The position numbers and the translations under genes are program-made. A stretch of DNA of 64,000 nucleotides from Chloroflexi bacterium HGW-Chloroflexi-2 (GTDB lineage: Bacteria; Chloroflexota; Anaerolineae; Anaerolineales; Anaerolineaceae), in NCBI GenBank assembly GCA_002840735.1, contig PHBY01000002.1, positions 186,001-250,000 of the forward strand, written 5' to 3'. The notes beneath the pieces were generated by a model that saw only the letters and a list, made by a program, of their open reading frames with translations, was not told the origin of the DNA and did no database searches. The first letter of the stretch is position 1. Each line of letters begins with the position of its first letter. Positions 8,221 to 16,071 of this stretch are shown here, piece by piece.

Positions 8221-9687
8221 ATGAATTATTATAATTTATTGGGATTACCTTTTGATGCGACACAAGAAGAGATTAGGAAAGCTTATTTTGATTCTGCTAA
8301 AAAACATCATCCTGACCTCAATACATCTTTTGATTTGCAGGAACGATTTATCCAAATTCAAAATGCATATGAAACTCTAAGTAATGAGGAAAAAAGAAAA
8401 GAATATAATCAATATTTAGATTATCCACAAGCTGAAGATAAATCCATTCAAATAAATGCTTATTACAGCAGATCAATAATTCCATTAATTTCTGAAGCAC
8501 AAGCCTTTTATTTATTATTAGATATTTTTTCTACAAGGAATGTTAAGAAAGAGGACCTTCCGAATATAAATTTGTGTATTGTGCTTGATAAATCAACTTC
8601 CATGCAGGGGGAAAAAATGGATAAGTTAAAAAAAGAAATTATTAATCTTGTCCATGAGTTGAAACCTGAAGATCTTATATCCATCGTTACGTTCAGTGAT
8701 CGTGCAGAGACCGTAATACCTCCTATTAAGGTCAAAGATTTCGGAAACGAGGTTGCCAAAATATTCTCAATTTTTGCATCTGGTTCAACTGAAATCTTAA
8801 AAGGATTAGAAGAAGGTTTTTCTATATTACGAAATTTAGAAAATACTTCACCAAAGTTATTGTATTTAATAACTGATGGACATACATATGGAGATGAAGA
8901 AGAGTGCAACAGGATCGTTCAAGAAGCAAGTGATGAAGGAATAGTTTTCCAGGCAGTTGGTGTTGGGAAGGACTGGAACGATGATTTTCTTGATAATTTA
9001 TCAACAATTTCGGGGGGGGAAACACAATTTGTAAATTCATCCCAGGAATTGTATGATTCATTAAAGAAAAAATTGCATAATATTAGTGTTATTTTCTCTA
9101 AATCAGTAACAATTTCATTTAACTTGCATCCTAATGTTAGAATAAATTATGCGTTTCGGCTGAGCCCGGATTTATCACGATTAGATACTCGATCTGAAAT
9201 TAATTTGGGAAGTTTGTATTCTGGGCAGCATCTAAGAGTTATTTTTGAATTATTTATTGAGGAATTGCCCATAAATATCAACGAAATTAGATTATCCTAT
9301 GGGAGTATAAAAGTTGAAATTCCATCGAATCAAATTTACATGAAACGCTACTTTTACGATTTCAAAAGACCAGTATTACCAAAAGTTGAGAAAGAAAAAA
9401 TCCCTCCCGTTATCGTAAACGCTTTATCAAGCCTGTCACTTTATCGACTTCAAGAAAAAGCACGTGAAGATGTAAAAGAAGGAAATTATAATAATGCAAC
9501 CAGACGTTTAAAAAACTTAACAACTAATTTAATCAGTAAAGGAAATCGCGATTTAGCGAAAACAATCATGCAGGAAGTTGAAAATTTACAAAACAACAAT
9601 CAAATGTCTGAATTAGGAAAGAAAAAAATTAAATACGGAACAAGATCTTTATTGATGTTACCAGACCCTTTAAGGGAGGAAAAATGA
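8221..9687 (+). CDS. J-domain / von Willebrand A-domain fusion protein
   Basis: A 488-residue protein joining a DnaJ domain (residues 1-65, with HPD at 30-32) to a vWA domain (about 115-300). The vWA metal site reads VLDKSTSMQG, supplying the DxSxS of a MIDAS (Asp123, Ser125, Ser127). After a beta-rich region, the C terminus (about 400-488) is helical and charged, like the end of bacterial vWA proteins of the YfbK/TerD-associated type. It overlaps the FHA gene by ATGA. A J-domain would recruit an Hsp70 to a vWA-bound partner; this is inference. It has no membrane segment. Confidence 0.88.
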   Translation: MNYYNLLGLPFDATQEEIRKAYFDSAKKHHPDLNTSFDLQERFIQIQNAYETLSNEEKRKEYNQYLDYPQAEDKSIQINAYYSRSIIPLISEAQAFYLLLDIFSTRNVKKEDLPNINLCIVLDKSTSMQGEKMDKLKKEIINLVHELKPEDLISIVTFSDRAETVIPPIKVKDFGNEVAKIFSIFASGSTEILKGLEEGFSILRNLENTSPKLLYLITDGHTYGDEEECNRIVQEASDEGIVFQAVGVGKDWNDDFLDNLSTISGGETQFVNSSQELYDSLKKKLHNISVIFSKSVTISFNLHPNVRINYAFRLSPDLSRLDTRSEINLGSLYSGQHLRVIFELFIEELPININEIRLSYGSIKVEIPSNQIYMKRYFYDFKRPVLPKVEKEKIPPVIVNALSSLSLYRLQEKAREDVKEGNYNNATRRLKNLTTNLISKGNRDLAKTIMQEVENLQNNNQMSELGKKKIKYGTRSLLMLPDPLREEK

Positions 9688-10214
9688 TCGTTTGCCCAAA
9701 TTGCCATCACAAAGAATTACCTGGAGCACTTTTTTGTAGTGAATGTGGAGCGAGATTGATCTCATTAGATTATTTGACAACGCAATCCATAAAAAAGACT
9801 AACACTGATAATCTAAACGAGACAATTGTTGAAGATTCACAAAATTCAATTTCCACTCATGGTGATATTTTCAGTAAACAAGCTATTTCTTCAGATTTAG
9901 CCCTTTACCTGATTGAAGCAAAACAAACCCTTCAACTTGAAGGTAGATCTGAATTTACTTTAGGTAGGGTAGCTGAAGGACAACCTATACTACCTGACGT
10001 GGATCTTTCTCCTTTTGATGCATATGCACAGGGTGTTTCGCGTTTACATGCTGCTCTAAAATTAAATAAAAATCGAGTTGCTATAATGGATCTAGGTTCA
10101 TCCAATGGTACTCGGGTGAATGGACAAAAAATTGTTCCTCATGTTGATTATCCCATCAATCATAATGATCAAATTGCACTTGGTAAATTGAGGATACAAA
10201 TTTTAATTAAATAA
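9684..10214 (+). CDS. zinc-ribbon / FHA-domain protein
   Basis: A 176-residue protein. An N-terminal zinc ribbon has CPNC (residues 4-7) and CSEC (18-21). A variable linker follows, then a C-terminal FHA domain with the phosphothreonine-binding residues intact: LGRV, GVSRLHAAL, and DLGSSNGTRVNG. It is thus the likely reader of threonines phosphorylated by the kinase at 5419. It is translationally coupled to the J/vWA gene (4-base overlap). Similar kinase-phosphatase-FHA sets exist in type VI secretion loci, but no secretion gene occurs here. Confidence 0.9.
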   Translation: MIVCPNCHHKELPGALFCSECGARLISLDYLTTQSIKKTNTDNLNETIVEDSQNSISTHGDIFSKQAISSDLALYLIEAKQTLQLEGRSEFTLGRVAEGQPILPDVDLSPFDAYAQGVSRLHAALKLNKNRVAIMDLGSSNGTRVNGQKIVPHVDYPINHNDQIALGKLRIQILIK

Positions 10215-10224
10215 GGTAAATAAA

Positions 10225-10464
10225 ATGATTACTGTAATTGTCCATATAAATAATGAAGATCCAATCATGGGTGAAGTTGAAGAATTGCCACAACCGTCTG
10301 ATCAGATCATTATGCTTAAAAATCCAAGAAAAAAAGACGGGAAAGATGTTCATTATCTGGAACCAAATGTCAATTTAGTTATCTGGCCGTTTCATCGAAT
10401 AACTTTTATTGAGTTGATCCAGGATGTCGAAGAAGATGAAATTATCTCATTTGTAAGAGAATAA
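10225..10464 (+). CDS. small unknown protein in signalling operon
   Basis: A 79-residue acidic protein that I do not recognise. It looks mostly beta, with hydrophobic strands (MITVIVHI, NLVIWPFHRITFIELI) and an acidic end, and has no signal or membrane segment. It starts 10 bases after the FHA gene and ends 2 bases before the response regulator, so it is firmly part of the operon. The frame is open throughout and codon use matches its neighbours. Confidence 0.7.
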   Translation: MITVIVHINNEDPIMGEVEELPQPSDQIIMLKNPRKKDGKDVHYLEPNVNLVIWPFHRITFIELIQDVEEDEIISFVRE

Positions 10465-10466
10465 AA

Positions 10467-11180
10467 ATGGATGATGTTTTAAAGAACAAAACTATTTTAG
10501 TTGTAGATGATGAAGAGCGCATGGCTCGATTTATTCGACTTAATTTAGAACAAGATGGTTTTCAAGTCGTGGAAGCTTACCGTGGGATGCAGGCATTACA
10601 ACAATATCGAGATTCATTACCTGACCTGGTACTTCTAGATGTTATGATGCCAGATATTGATGGGTTTGAAGTATTGAGCATGTTAAGAGATATCAGCAAT
10701 GTGCCTGTTATTATGTTAACCGCTAAAGGTGAAGAAGATGATCGAGTGCGTGGTTTGGAGTTAGGCGCAGATGATTATGTCACAAAACCTTTTAGCCCCC
10801 GTGAATTGGTAAGTCGTGTGCGCGCTGTGTTACGGCGGACAGATTCTAGTTCAACTGATTCACCAGATGTTATTGAAGTAGATGAACATCTGAAATTGGA
10901 TTTCTCTAAACGTGAGATTTGGTTGGATGGCGAATTGGTTAAATTACGTCCAACCGAATATCGATTACTCTATCATCTCGTAAAAAACGCTGGCTGGGTT
11001 TTGACCTACGATCAAATTTTATCTCGTGTGTGGGGTTACGAGTACAGAGACGAATCCCATTATGTCAGATTGTATATAAATTATTTAAGGCAAAAAATTG
11101 AAAAAGATCCGTCTAATCCAATTTATATATTGACCGAAAGGGGAGTAGGTTATCGATTTGTCGATTATAGGAGAATATAA
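10467..11180 (+). CDS. OmpR/PhoB-family response regulator
   Basis: A 237-residue two-domain regulator. The receiver has the acidic pair at VVDDEE, phosphoacceptor Asp58 in LLDVMMPD, the Thr and Lys switch residues in MLTAKG and VTKPF, and a winged-helix DNA-binding domain from about residue 140 (LRPTEYRLLYHLVKN, RVWGYEY, YINYLRQKIEKDP, ILTERGVGYRF). No histidine kinase gene is adjacent, so it may be phosphorylated by a remote kinase or on Ser/Thr by the operon's kinase; the second idea is inference. Confidence 0.95.
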   Translation: MDDVLKNKTILVVDDEERMARFIRLNLEQDGFQVVEAYRGMQALQQYRDSLPDLVLLDVMMPDIDGFEVLSMLRDISNVPVIMLTAKGEEDDRVRGLELGADDYVTKPFSPRELVSRVRAVLRRTDSSSTDSPDVIEVDEHLKLDFSKREIWLDGELVKLRPTEYRLLYHLVKNAGWVLTYDQILSRVWGYEYRDESHYVRLYINYLRQKIEKDPSNPIYILTERGVGYRFVDYRRI

Positions 11181-11219
11181 GAAATTTATACAATTTTTAA
11201 TTTAACTATTTTATTATGG

Positions 11220-11238
11220 TATACTCTCCGGGAGTATA
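11220..11238. promoter_or_regulatory. inverted repeat upstream of thioredoxin
   Basis: TATACTC and GAGTATA are a perfect seven-base inverted repeat around TCCGG. TATACT within it also resembles a -10 box, and TATAAT-like sequence follows. It lies 29 bases before the thioredoxin start and could be an operator; no -35 box is convincing. Confidence 0.35.
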
Positions 11239-11266
11239 TAATTATGAATAGGTTTAAGGAGTAAAA

Positions 11267-11611
11267 ATGATATCAGAGCCCGTACATGTAACCGATGCTT
11301 CATTTGAAAAAGTTATTTTACAGTCAGAAATGCCTGTAATTGTTGATTTTTGGGCACCATGGTGTGGTCCCTGTCGAATGGTAGCACCTATATTGGATAA
11401 ATTAGCCAAAGAATATGAAGGAAAATTATTGGTGACAAAAGTAAACACAGATGAGAATCCTGATTGGGCAACAAGGTTTGGCGTTCAAGGAATCCCAACC
11501 ATGCTATTTGTTAGTGGTGGAAAAATTGCACATCGGCAGGTTGGCGCATTACCTGAAGGTATGTTAAGGGACGTGGTAGAACAATTTTTGGAAGTGGTTT
11601 CTGAAAATTGA
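11267..11611 (+). CDS. trxA: thioredoxin
   Basis: A 114-residue thioredoxin with active site WCGPC (Cys33, Cys36) in VDFWAPWCGPCRMVAP, the cis-proline loop FGVQGIPTMLFV and a C-terminal helix. No signal peptide, so it is a cytoplasmic disulfide reductase. The start ATG follows AAGGAG by five bases. It is probably transcribed alone: an inverted repeat lies upstream and a clear terminator downstream. The closest upstream gene is the response regulator, 86 bases away. Confidence 0.95.
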   Translation: MISEPVHVTDASFEKVILQSEMPVIVDFWAPWCGPCRMVAPILDKLAKEYEGKLLVTKVNTDENPDWATRFGVQGIPTMLFVSGGKIAHRQVGALPEGMLRDVVEQFLEVVSEN

Positions 11612-11634
11612 TTAGGATTTCGATCAAAATTAAG

Positions 11635-11667
11635 ATCCTCTGATTAATTTAAAGAGGATTTTTTTAT
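11635..11667 (+). terminator. rho-independent terminator after thioredoxin
   Basis: Perfect seven-pair stem ATCCTCT (11635-11641) with AGAGGAT (11653-11659), 11-base loop, followed by a run of T residues. Faces the convergent murA end. Confidence 0.85.
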
Positions 11668-11698
11668 TTCTACAATTTGAAAAAAACTATAAAGATAA

Positions 11699-12976
11699 TT
11701 ACACTTCTCTTGAGATGTGAGCTCCTAATTGCGATAGTTTCTTTTCAACTGATTCATATCCCCTGTCAATTTGACGAATATTGCGTAATACTGAAATACC
11801 TTTAGCAGATAATGCGGCTAACACCAACGCCATTCCAGCTCTTATATCAGGGCTTTCAAGGTTTTCACAAAACAACTGGGAGGGACCTTGAACAATACAC
11901 CGGTGTGGGTCGCATAAAACGATTTGCGCTCCCATCCCGACTAATTTATCTGTAAAATACATGCGACTCGGGTACATCCAATCATGAAATAACATCGATC
12001 CCTTTGATTGGATGGCTACGACAATTGCAATGCTCATCAGGTCAGTTGGAAAAGCTGGCCAGGGCATTACGCTTATTTCCGGAATCGCATTCCCAAGATC
12101 AGGTTCTATTAATAGAGGCTGGTCTTTCGGGACGAATAAATCATCTCCATTTGTTTCCCATATTACTCCAATCCTTTGGAAAACAAGACGTATCATATCT
12201 AAATATTGGTTGCCGGCATTATGAATGGTTATTTCCCCTTTGGTTACAGCTGCTGCTCCAATATATGAGACTACTTCTAGATAATCTGGTCCCACCGTAA
12301 ATTCACATCCATGTAGATTATCAACTCCTTCAATATGCAATGTGTTGGAGCCGATATTATCAATGTGAGCCCCCATTTTATTAAGGAAATGGCACAATTC
12401 CTGGATATGTGGTTCTGAAGCAGCATTACGGATGGTTGATTGACCTTTGGCTTTCACGCAAGCCATGATTGCATTTTCAGTTGCAGTTACACTGGCTTCA
12501 TCTAAAAGAATATCAGCTCCAGTAAGATAATTAGCATGAAAATGGAATGTGCGATCATATGTTACATCTACACCTAGTTTTTTTAATGCCAAAATATGTG
12601 TGTCTAACCTTCTTCTGCCGATCACATCACCACCAGGCGGTGGGAGGATCAAATTTCCAGAACGAGCAACCATAGGCCCGGCTAATAAAATTGACGCTCG
12701 AATTCGTCTACATAAATCAGGATCCAAGTTCTTAAAAGAAATATCTTTTGCGTGAATATACCAGGAATTGCTATTTCTAATTTCAATGGAAACCCCCAGA
12801 CTTTCGAGAAGATTCTTCATAGCTAATACATCCAGAATGTTTGGCATATTATGTAAAACAATTGGTTCATCAGTTAATAATGTGGCTGCCAATAAAGGTA
12901 ATGCTGCATTCTTATTACCTGAGGGAGTAAAATCTCCTTTCAACGAATATCCACCCTCAACGATAAATTTATCCAT
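11699..12976 (-). CDS. murA: UDP-GlcNAc 1-carboxyvinyltransferase, Asp variant
   Basis: A 425-residue MurA, the first committed peptidoglycan enzyme, transferring enolpyruvate from PEP to UDP-GlcNAc. SGNKNAALP (Lys22), RRIRASILLAGPMVAR and the later ATENAIMACVKA and GPDYLEV blocks identify it. The active-site loop reads PPPGGDVIGRRRLD: the usual catalytic Cys115 is Asp117 here. That exchange is known in mycobacterial and chlamydial MurA and goes with fosfomycin resistance. The ATG at 12976 follows GGAGGT; four upstream in-frame residues are rejected. Single gene, convergent with thioredoxin. Confidence 0.95.
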   Translation of the reverse strand: MDKFIVEGGYSLKGDFTPSGNKNAALPLLAATLLTDEPIVLHNMPNILDVLAMKNLLESLGVSIEIRNSNSWYIHAKDISFKNLDPDLCRRIRASILLAGPMVARSGNLILPPPGGDVIGRRRLDTHILALKKLGVDVTYDRTFHFHANYLTGADILLDEASVTATENAIMACVKAKGQSTIRNAASEPHIQELCHFLNKMGAHIDNIGSNTLHIEGVDNLHGCEFTVGPDYLEVVSYIGAAAVTKGEITIHNAGNQYLDMIRLVFQRIGVIWETNGDDLFVPKDQPLLIEPDLGNAIPEISVMPWPAFPTDLMSIAIVVAIQSKGSMLFHDWMYPSRMYFTDKLVGMGAQIVLCDPHRCIVQGPSQLFCENLESPDIRAGMALVLAALSAKGISVLRNIRQIDRGYESVEKKLSQLGAHISREV

Positions 12977-13154
12977 AACTACCTCCAATGTTTGATGTAT
13001 TTATTATAACTATATTGAGATGGATTAGCATTTTGGCACTCGAACGAAAAATTCAAGCTAAGAAATGGATTTAATGTTTAATTGGATATTGGTTGAAATT
13101 TAAAAATAATGTTTCTATTCTCACTGAAGAGATTTCAGTCATTATGTTGATTGA

Positions 13155-14459
13155 TTACTCATGATTAAGTTTGATTCGAGAATGAGATGAAGAATTTTTT
13201 ATTATGTTAATAATTTGTCGTAAACCAATCATTGCAAAAATAATCGTAAAAGGAATAGCAGGTAGGTAATATCTTTGAAAAGGTAATGCCAGTGACAATA
13301 AAATTTCAAAACTGAATAATATGAAACCACTTAAGAAAATTAATTTAAATTTGGTTGGAAGTGATGAAATAGATTTATAAAAACCAATTAAAAAAAAAAC
13401 GAGATAGATCGTTCCACCAAAAAGATTTCTGATAAAACCCCTATGAAGTGGATTCTTAAAATAATCAACAATCGATTGATTTAGATATTCTTGATAATTA
13501 CTGATTTCCTGTGGGATTGGTTGTAGAATAAAAAGTTGAGCAATAAATGCAACTGATCTTTTTGAAAATGAGTTGGTCAGGAATTCAGGGGAAACCGTTT
13601 CAATTGCATCAATTTGATTTCGAGATAATTCAATTCTTTGGTTCACCATTTGTTTCGCGACTTGTATCGGCTGTTTCCATGCGATTGGATTAAGGATTAA
13701 AAAAACACCAACCAAAAGTACAAAAAATAAAATAAATTGCATCATGAAATTTTTAAATTGATTTTTATAAATCCAAATTAATAATAATATTGCTAAAGGG
13801 ATGAGAAAAATCAGAATTTGTTTAGCATTAATTGCAAGCGCGATTGGAACTGCTGCCAAAAAGAACCATTTATTAGGAATTTTGGATAAAGTTAGCAAGC
13901 TAAGCAACAAAAAGAAAATCATTGACGACTCTGCCATGGCCCGTCGGGTGTGAAGAAGTAAAAGAGAATTAAAAGCGAATAATATTAAAGATAAAAAGAT
14001 TGATAAATTATCAGATTTAAAAACCTCTTTTACAATAAGCGCAAATAAAACGATGGAAAATGGGAAAAAAATCGCTGAGCTTAATCTGGATATTAATAAT
14101 AATTGATCGCCTGGAATAGCCTTCTGATTGTCATTCCATGATTTTGACCAATCCCAATCAAATGGAATAGATTCCAGTTTAAAAATAATGCGAAATATCC
14201 CTATAAAATATTTCGTTAAAGGCGCATCCAGTAGACGATAATTTTGCTCAATAGAATTTTGGACGGTCTCTTGAAAATATAAATCTGTTGTATGATTGAG
14301 TAAGAGTTCCACGTCTTTGCTCATATATATTTGAGTAGACTCATCGGGATGAAAAGGAACAATCACAAGATTTTTGAAATAAAAAAACATCCATAGAATA
14401 GAAAAAATACCGCAAATTAAATATAATAATCTTTTATTTTTTAACTGCCAGTTTACCAT
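13155..14459 (-). CDS. GT-C type membrane glycosyltransferase (GT39-like)
   Basis: A protein of 434 residues (444 if it begins at 14489) with about ten hydrophobic helices. The first outer loop has the acidic motif FHPDESTQIYMSKD, the place where GT39/ArnT/PMT enzymes carry their catalytic Asp-Glu. Such enzymes transfer sugars from polyprenyl-phosphate donors to protein or polymer outside the membrane. The best start, ATG 14459, shares the tetranucleotide CATG with the start of the divergent gene at 14458. No nucleotide-sugar gene is adjacent. Acceptor and sugar unknown. Confidence 0.75.
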   Translation of the reverse strand: MVNWQLKNKRLLYLICGIFSILWMFFYFKNLVIVPFHPDESTQIYMSKDVELLLNHTTDLYFQETVQNSIEQNYRLLDAPLTKYFIGIFRIIFKLESIPFDWDWSKSWNDNQKAIPGDQLLLISRLSSAIFFPFSIVLFALIVKEVFKSDNLSIFLSLILFAFNSLLLLHTRRAMAESSMIFFLLLSLLTLSKIPNKWFFLAAVPIALAINAKQILIFLIPLAILLLIWIYKNQFKNFMMQFILFFVLLVGVFLILNPIAWKQPIQVAKQMVNQRIELSRNQIDAIETVSPEFLTNSFSKRSVAFIAQLFILQPIPQEISNYQEYLNQSIVDYFKNPLHRGFIRNLFGGTIYLVFFLIGFYKSISSLPTKFKLIFLSGFILFSFEILLSLALPFQRYYLPAIPFTIIFAMIGLRQIINIIKNSSSHSRIKLNHE

Positions 14460-16071
14460 GATCCCAAAAATTCTTGATAATAAAGTCATTTCTATAATTA
14501 TATTACTGATTTTTCACTTTCTTTTTCGATTTCTATTAATGTCAATTAATGCTTTTCCATTTAATTCCGATGAAGCTATTGTTGGGTTGATGGCAAAGCA
14601 TATTCTAGACGGTGAAAATTTTATTTATTTTTATGGACAATCTTATATGGGTAGTCTGGATGCCTATCTGGTTGCCTTGGGATTTCTGCTGTTCGGTGAA
14701 AAAATTTGGGTTATTCGTCTCATACAGGTGATTTTATATGGTCTGGTCATTATTTTTTCGTATTTATTCGTAGATATTTCGTTTCAAAATAAAAAGATTG
14801 CTTTTGTAAGTTCAATTTTTCTTGTTTTTCCTGCAGTGAATGTAGTCCTGTATACAACAGTTTCATTGGGGGGATATGGCGAAGCCTTGTTATTGGGCGT
14901 TATCAGTTTTTACATTGCCGCATTTATATCAAAAGATTGTGAAAATCAAAAAAAGATCAATTCTGTTAACATCGGAATACTGGGTTTTCTGCTGGGAATT
15001 GGATTATATGCAAATCCAATCAGTTTAACTATGATAATACCTGCTATTCTATTTGTTACATGGAAAATAATGAAATCAGGTAAGTCTAAGAAGAAAATTT
15101 TCACTACATTTATTGTTTTACTAATTTTTTTCTTGCTTGGATCTGCATTATTTTGGTATTCATTATTATTGACTAATGGATCTTCAGTAATTCGTGAAAT
15201 AAGTGGGAGCGCGGTGGCGATCGAAAGCGAATCCTATCTTCAGAAAACAATTTCACATACCATTTCTCTGATTCTTTTTGGACCCACAGTGATTCTTGGT
15301 CTGCGGCCACCCTGGGATGTAAATTTAATTGGCAAGATTTTTATTCCGTTTGTTATTTTTTACTGGTTATTGGCAGTTTACTTATTCTTTAAAATAAGAA
15401 ATTATAAATTTGAAGAGGTTCAACTATTTGTTGCCTTGTTTGGAGTAATAATTTTTGTGGCAGGGGGGTTTGTTTTTACCTCATTTGGCATCGATCCTTC
15501 CGGTAGATATTTTCTTCCGATCGTTTTTCCATTGTGTGTTTTTTTTGGATATGCTTCTATCAAATTAAAAAACAAGCTGATCTATGCTCTGGGGATATTA
15601 ACTTTGGTATTTCAAATTTATGGCACCTGGAGATCGGGAAATGAAGAACCATATATTACGACCCAATTTTATTCTCCAGCTCAGGTAAATCATTCAAGAA
15701 TCGATGAATTGCAACAGTTCTTAATCGATAAAGAAGAATATTATGGATTTTCAAATTATTGGATTTCTTACCCGTTAGCATTTGTCAGTGATGAGAAAAT
15801 TATCTCTATTCCAAAATTACCTTACCATCTGGATCTTCGATACACTGAGCGTGACAATCGAATATCAAAATATAATACCATTATAGAAAATGGAATTTCT
15901 TATTTTTACATCACATCAAATAATCCGGAACTTGATGTCTTGCTTGTGACTGCTTTCCAGGAAAACCATATAGACTATCTATATAAACAAATCGATGACT
16001 ATCACATTTTTTACAATCTTTCCAAAAAAATAACCCCTGAAGAATTGGGTATCACCAATGAATTCAATTGA
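14458..16071 (+). CDS. GT-C type membrane glycosyltransferase
   Basis: A 537-residue polytopic protein. First outer loop FNSDEAIVGLMAKHIL contains the Asp-Glu expected of GT39-like enzymes, followed by YGQSYMGSLDAY, a motif common to this membrane protein type in Chloroflexota. About ten helices are followed by a soluble C-terminal part of 130 residues. There is no strong ribosome site. It overlaps the next gene by 14 bases, implying cotranscription. Substrate unknown. Confidence 0.72.
   Translation: MIPKILDNKVISIIILLIFHFLFRFLLMSINAFPFNSDEAIVGLMAKHILDGENFIYFYGQSYMGSLDAYLVALGFLLFGEKIWVIRLIQVILYGLVIIFSYLFVDISFQNKKIAFVSSIFLVFPAVNVVLYTTVSLGGYGEALLLGVISFYIAAFISKDCENQKKINSVNIGILGFLLGIGLYANPISLTMIIPAILFVTWKIMKSGKSKKKIFTTFIVLLIFFLLGSALFWYSLLLTNGSSVIREISGSAVAIESESYLQKTISHTISLILFGPTVILGLRPPWDVNLIGKIFIPFVIFYWLLAVYLFFKIRNYKFEEVQLFVALFGVIIFVAGGFVFTSFGIDPSGRYFLPIVFPLCVFFGYASIKLKNKLIYALGILTLVFQIYGTWRSGNEEPYITTQFYSPAQVNHSRIDELQQFLIDKEEYYGFSNYWISYPLAFVSDEKIISIPKLPYHLDLRYTERDNRISKYNTIIENGISYFYITSNNPELDVLLVTAFQENHIDYLYKQIDDYHIFYNLSKKITPEELGITNEFN

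Noticed and set aside
12004-12300. Plus-strand frames inside murA
   Set aside because: Shadows of a conserved MurA gene.
13123-13139. ACTGAA-GAGAT-TTCAGT hairpin as terminator of the minus-strand gene
   Set aside because: No T-run on the minus strand after the stem; short stem likely by chance.
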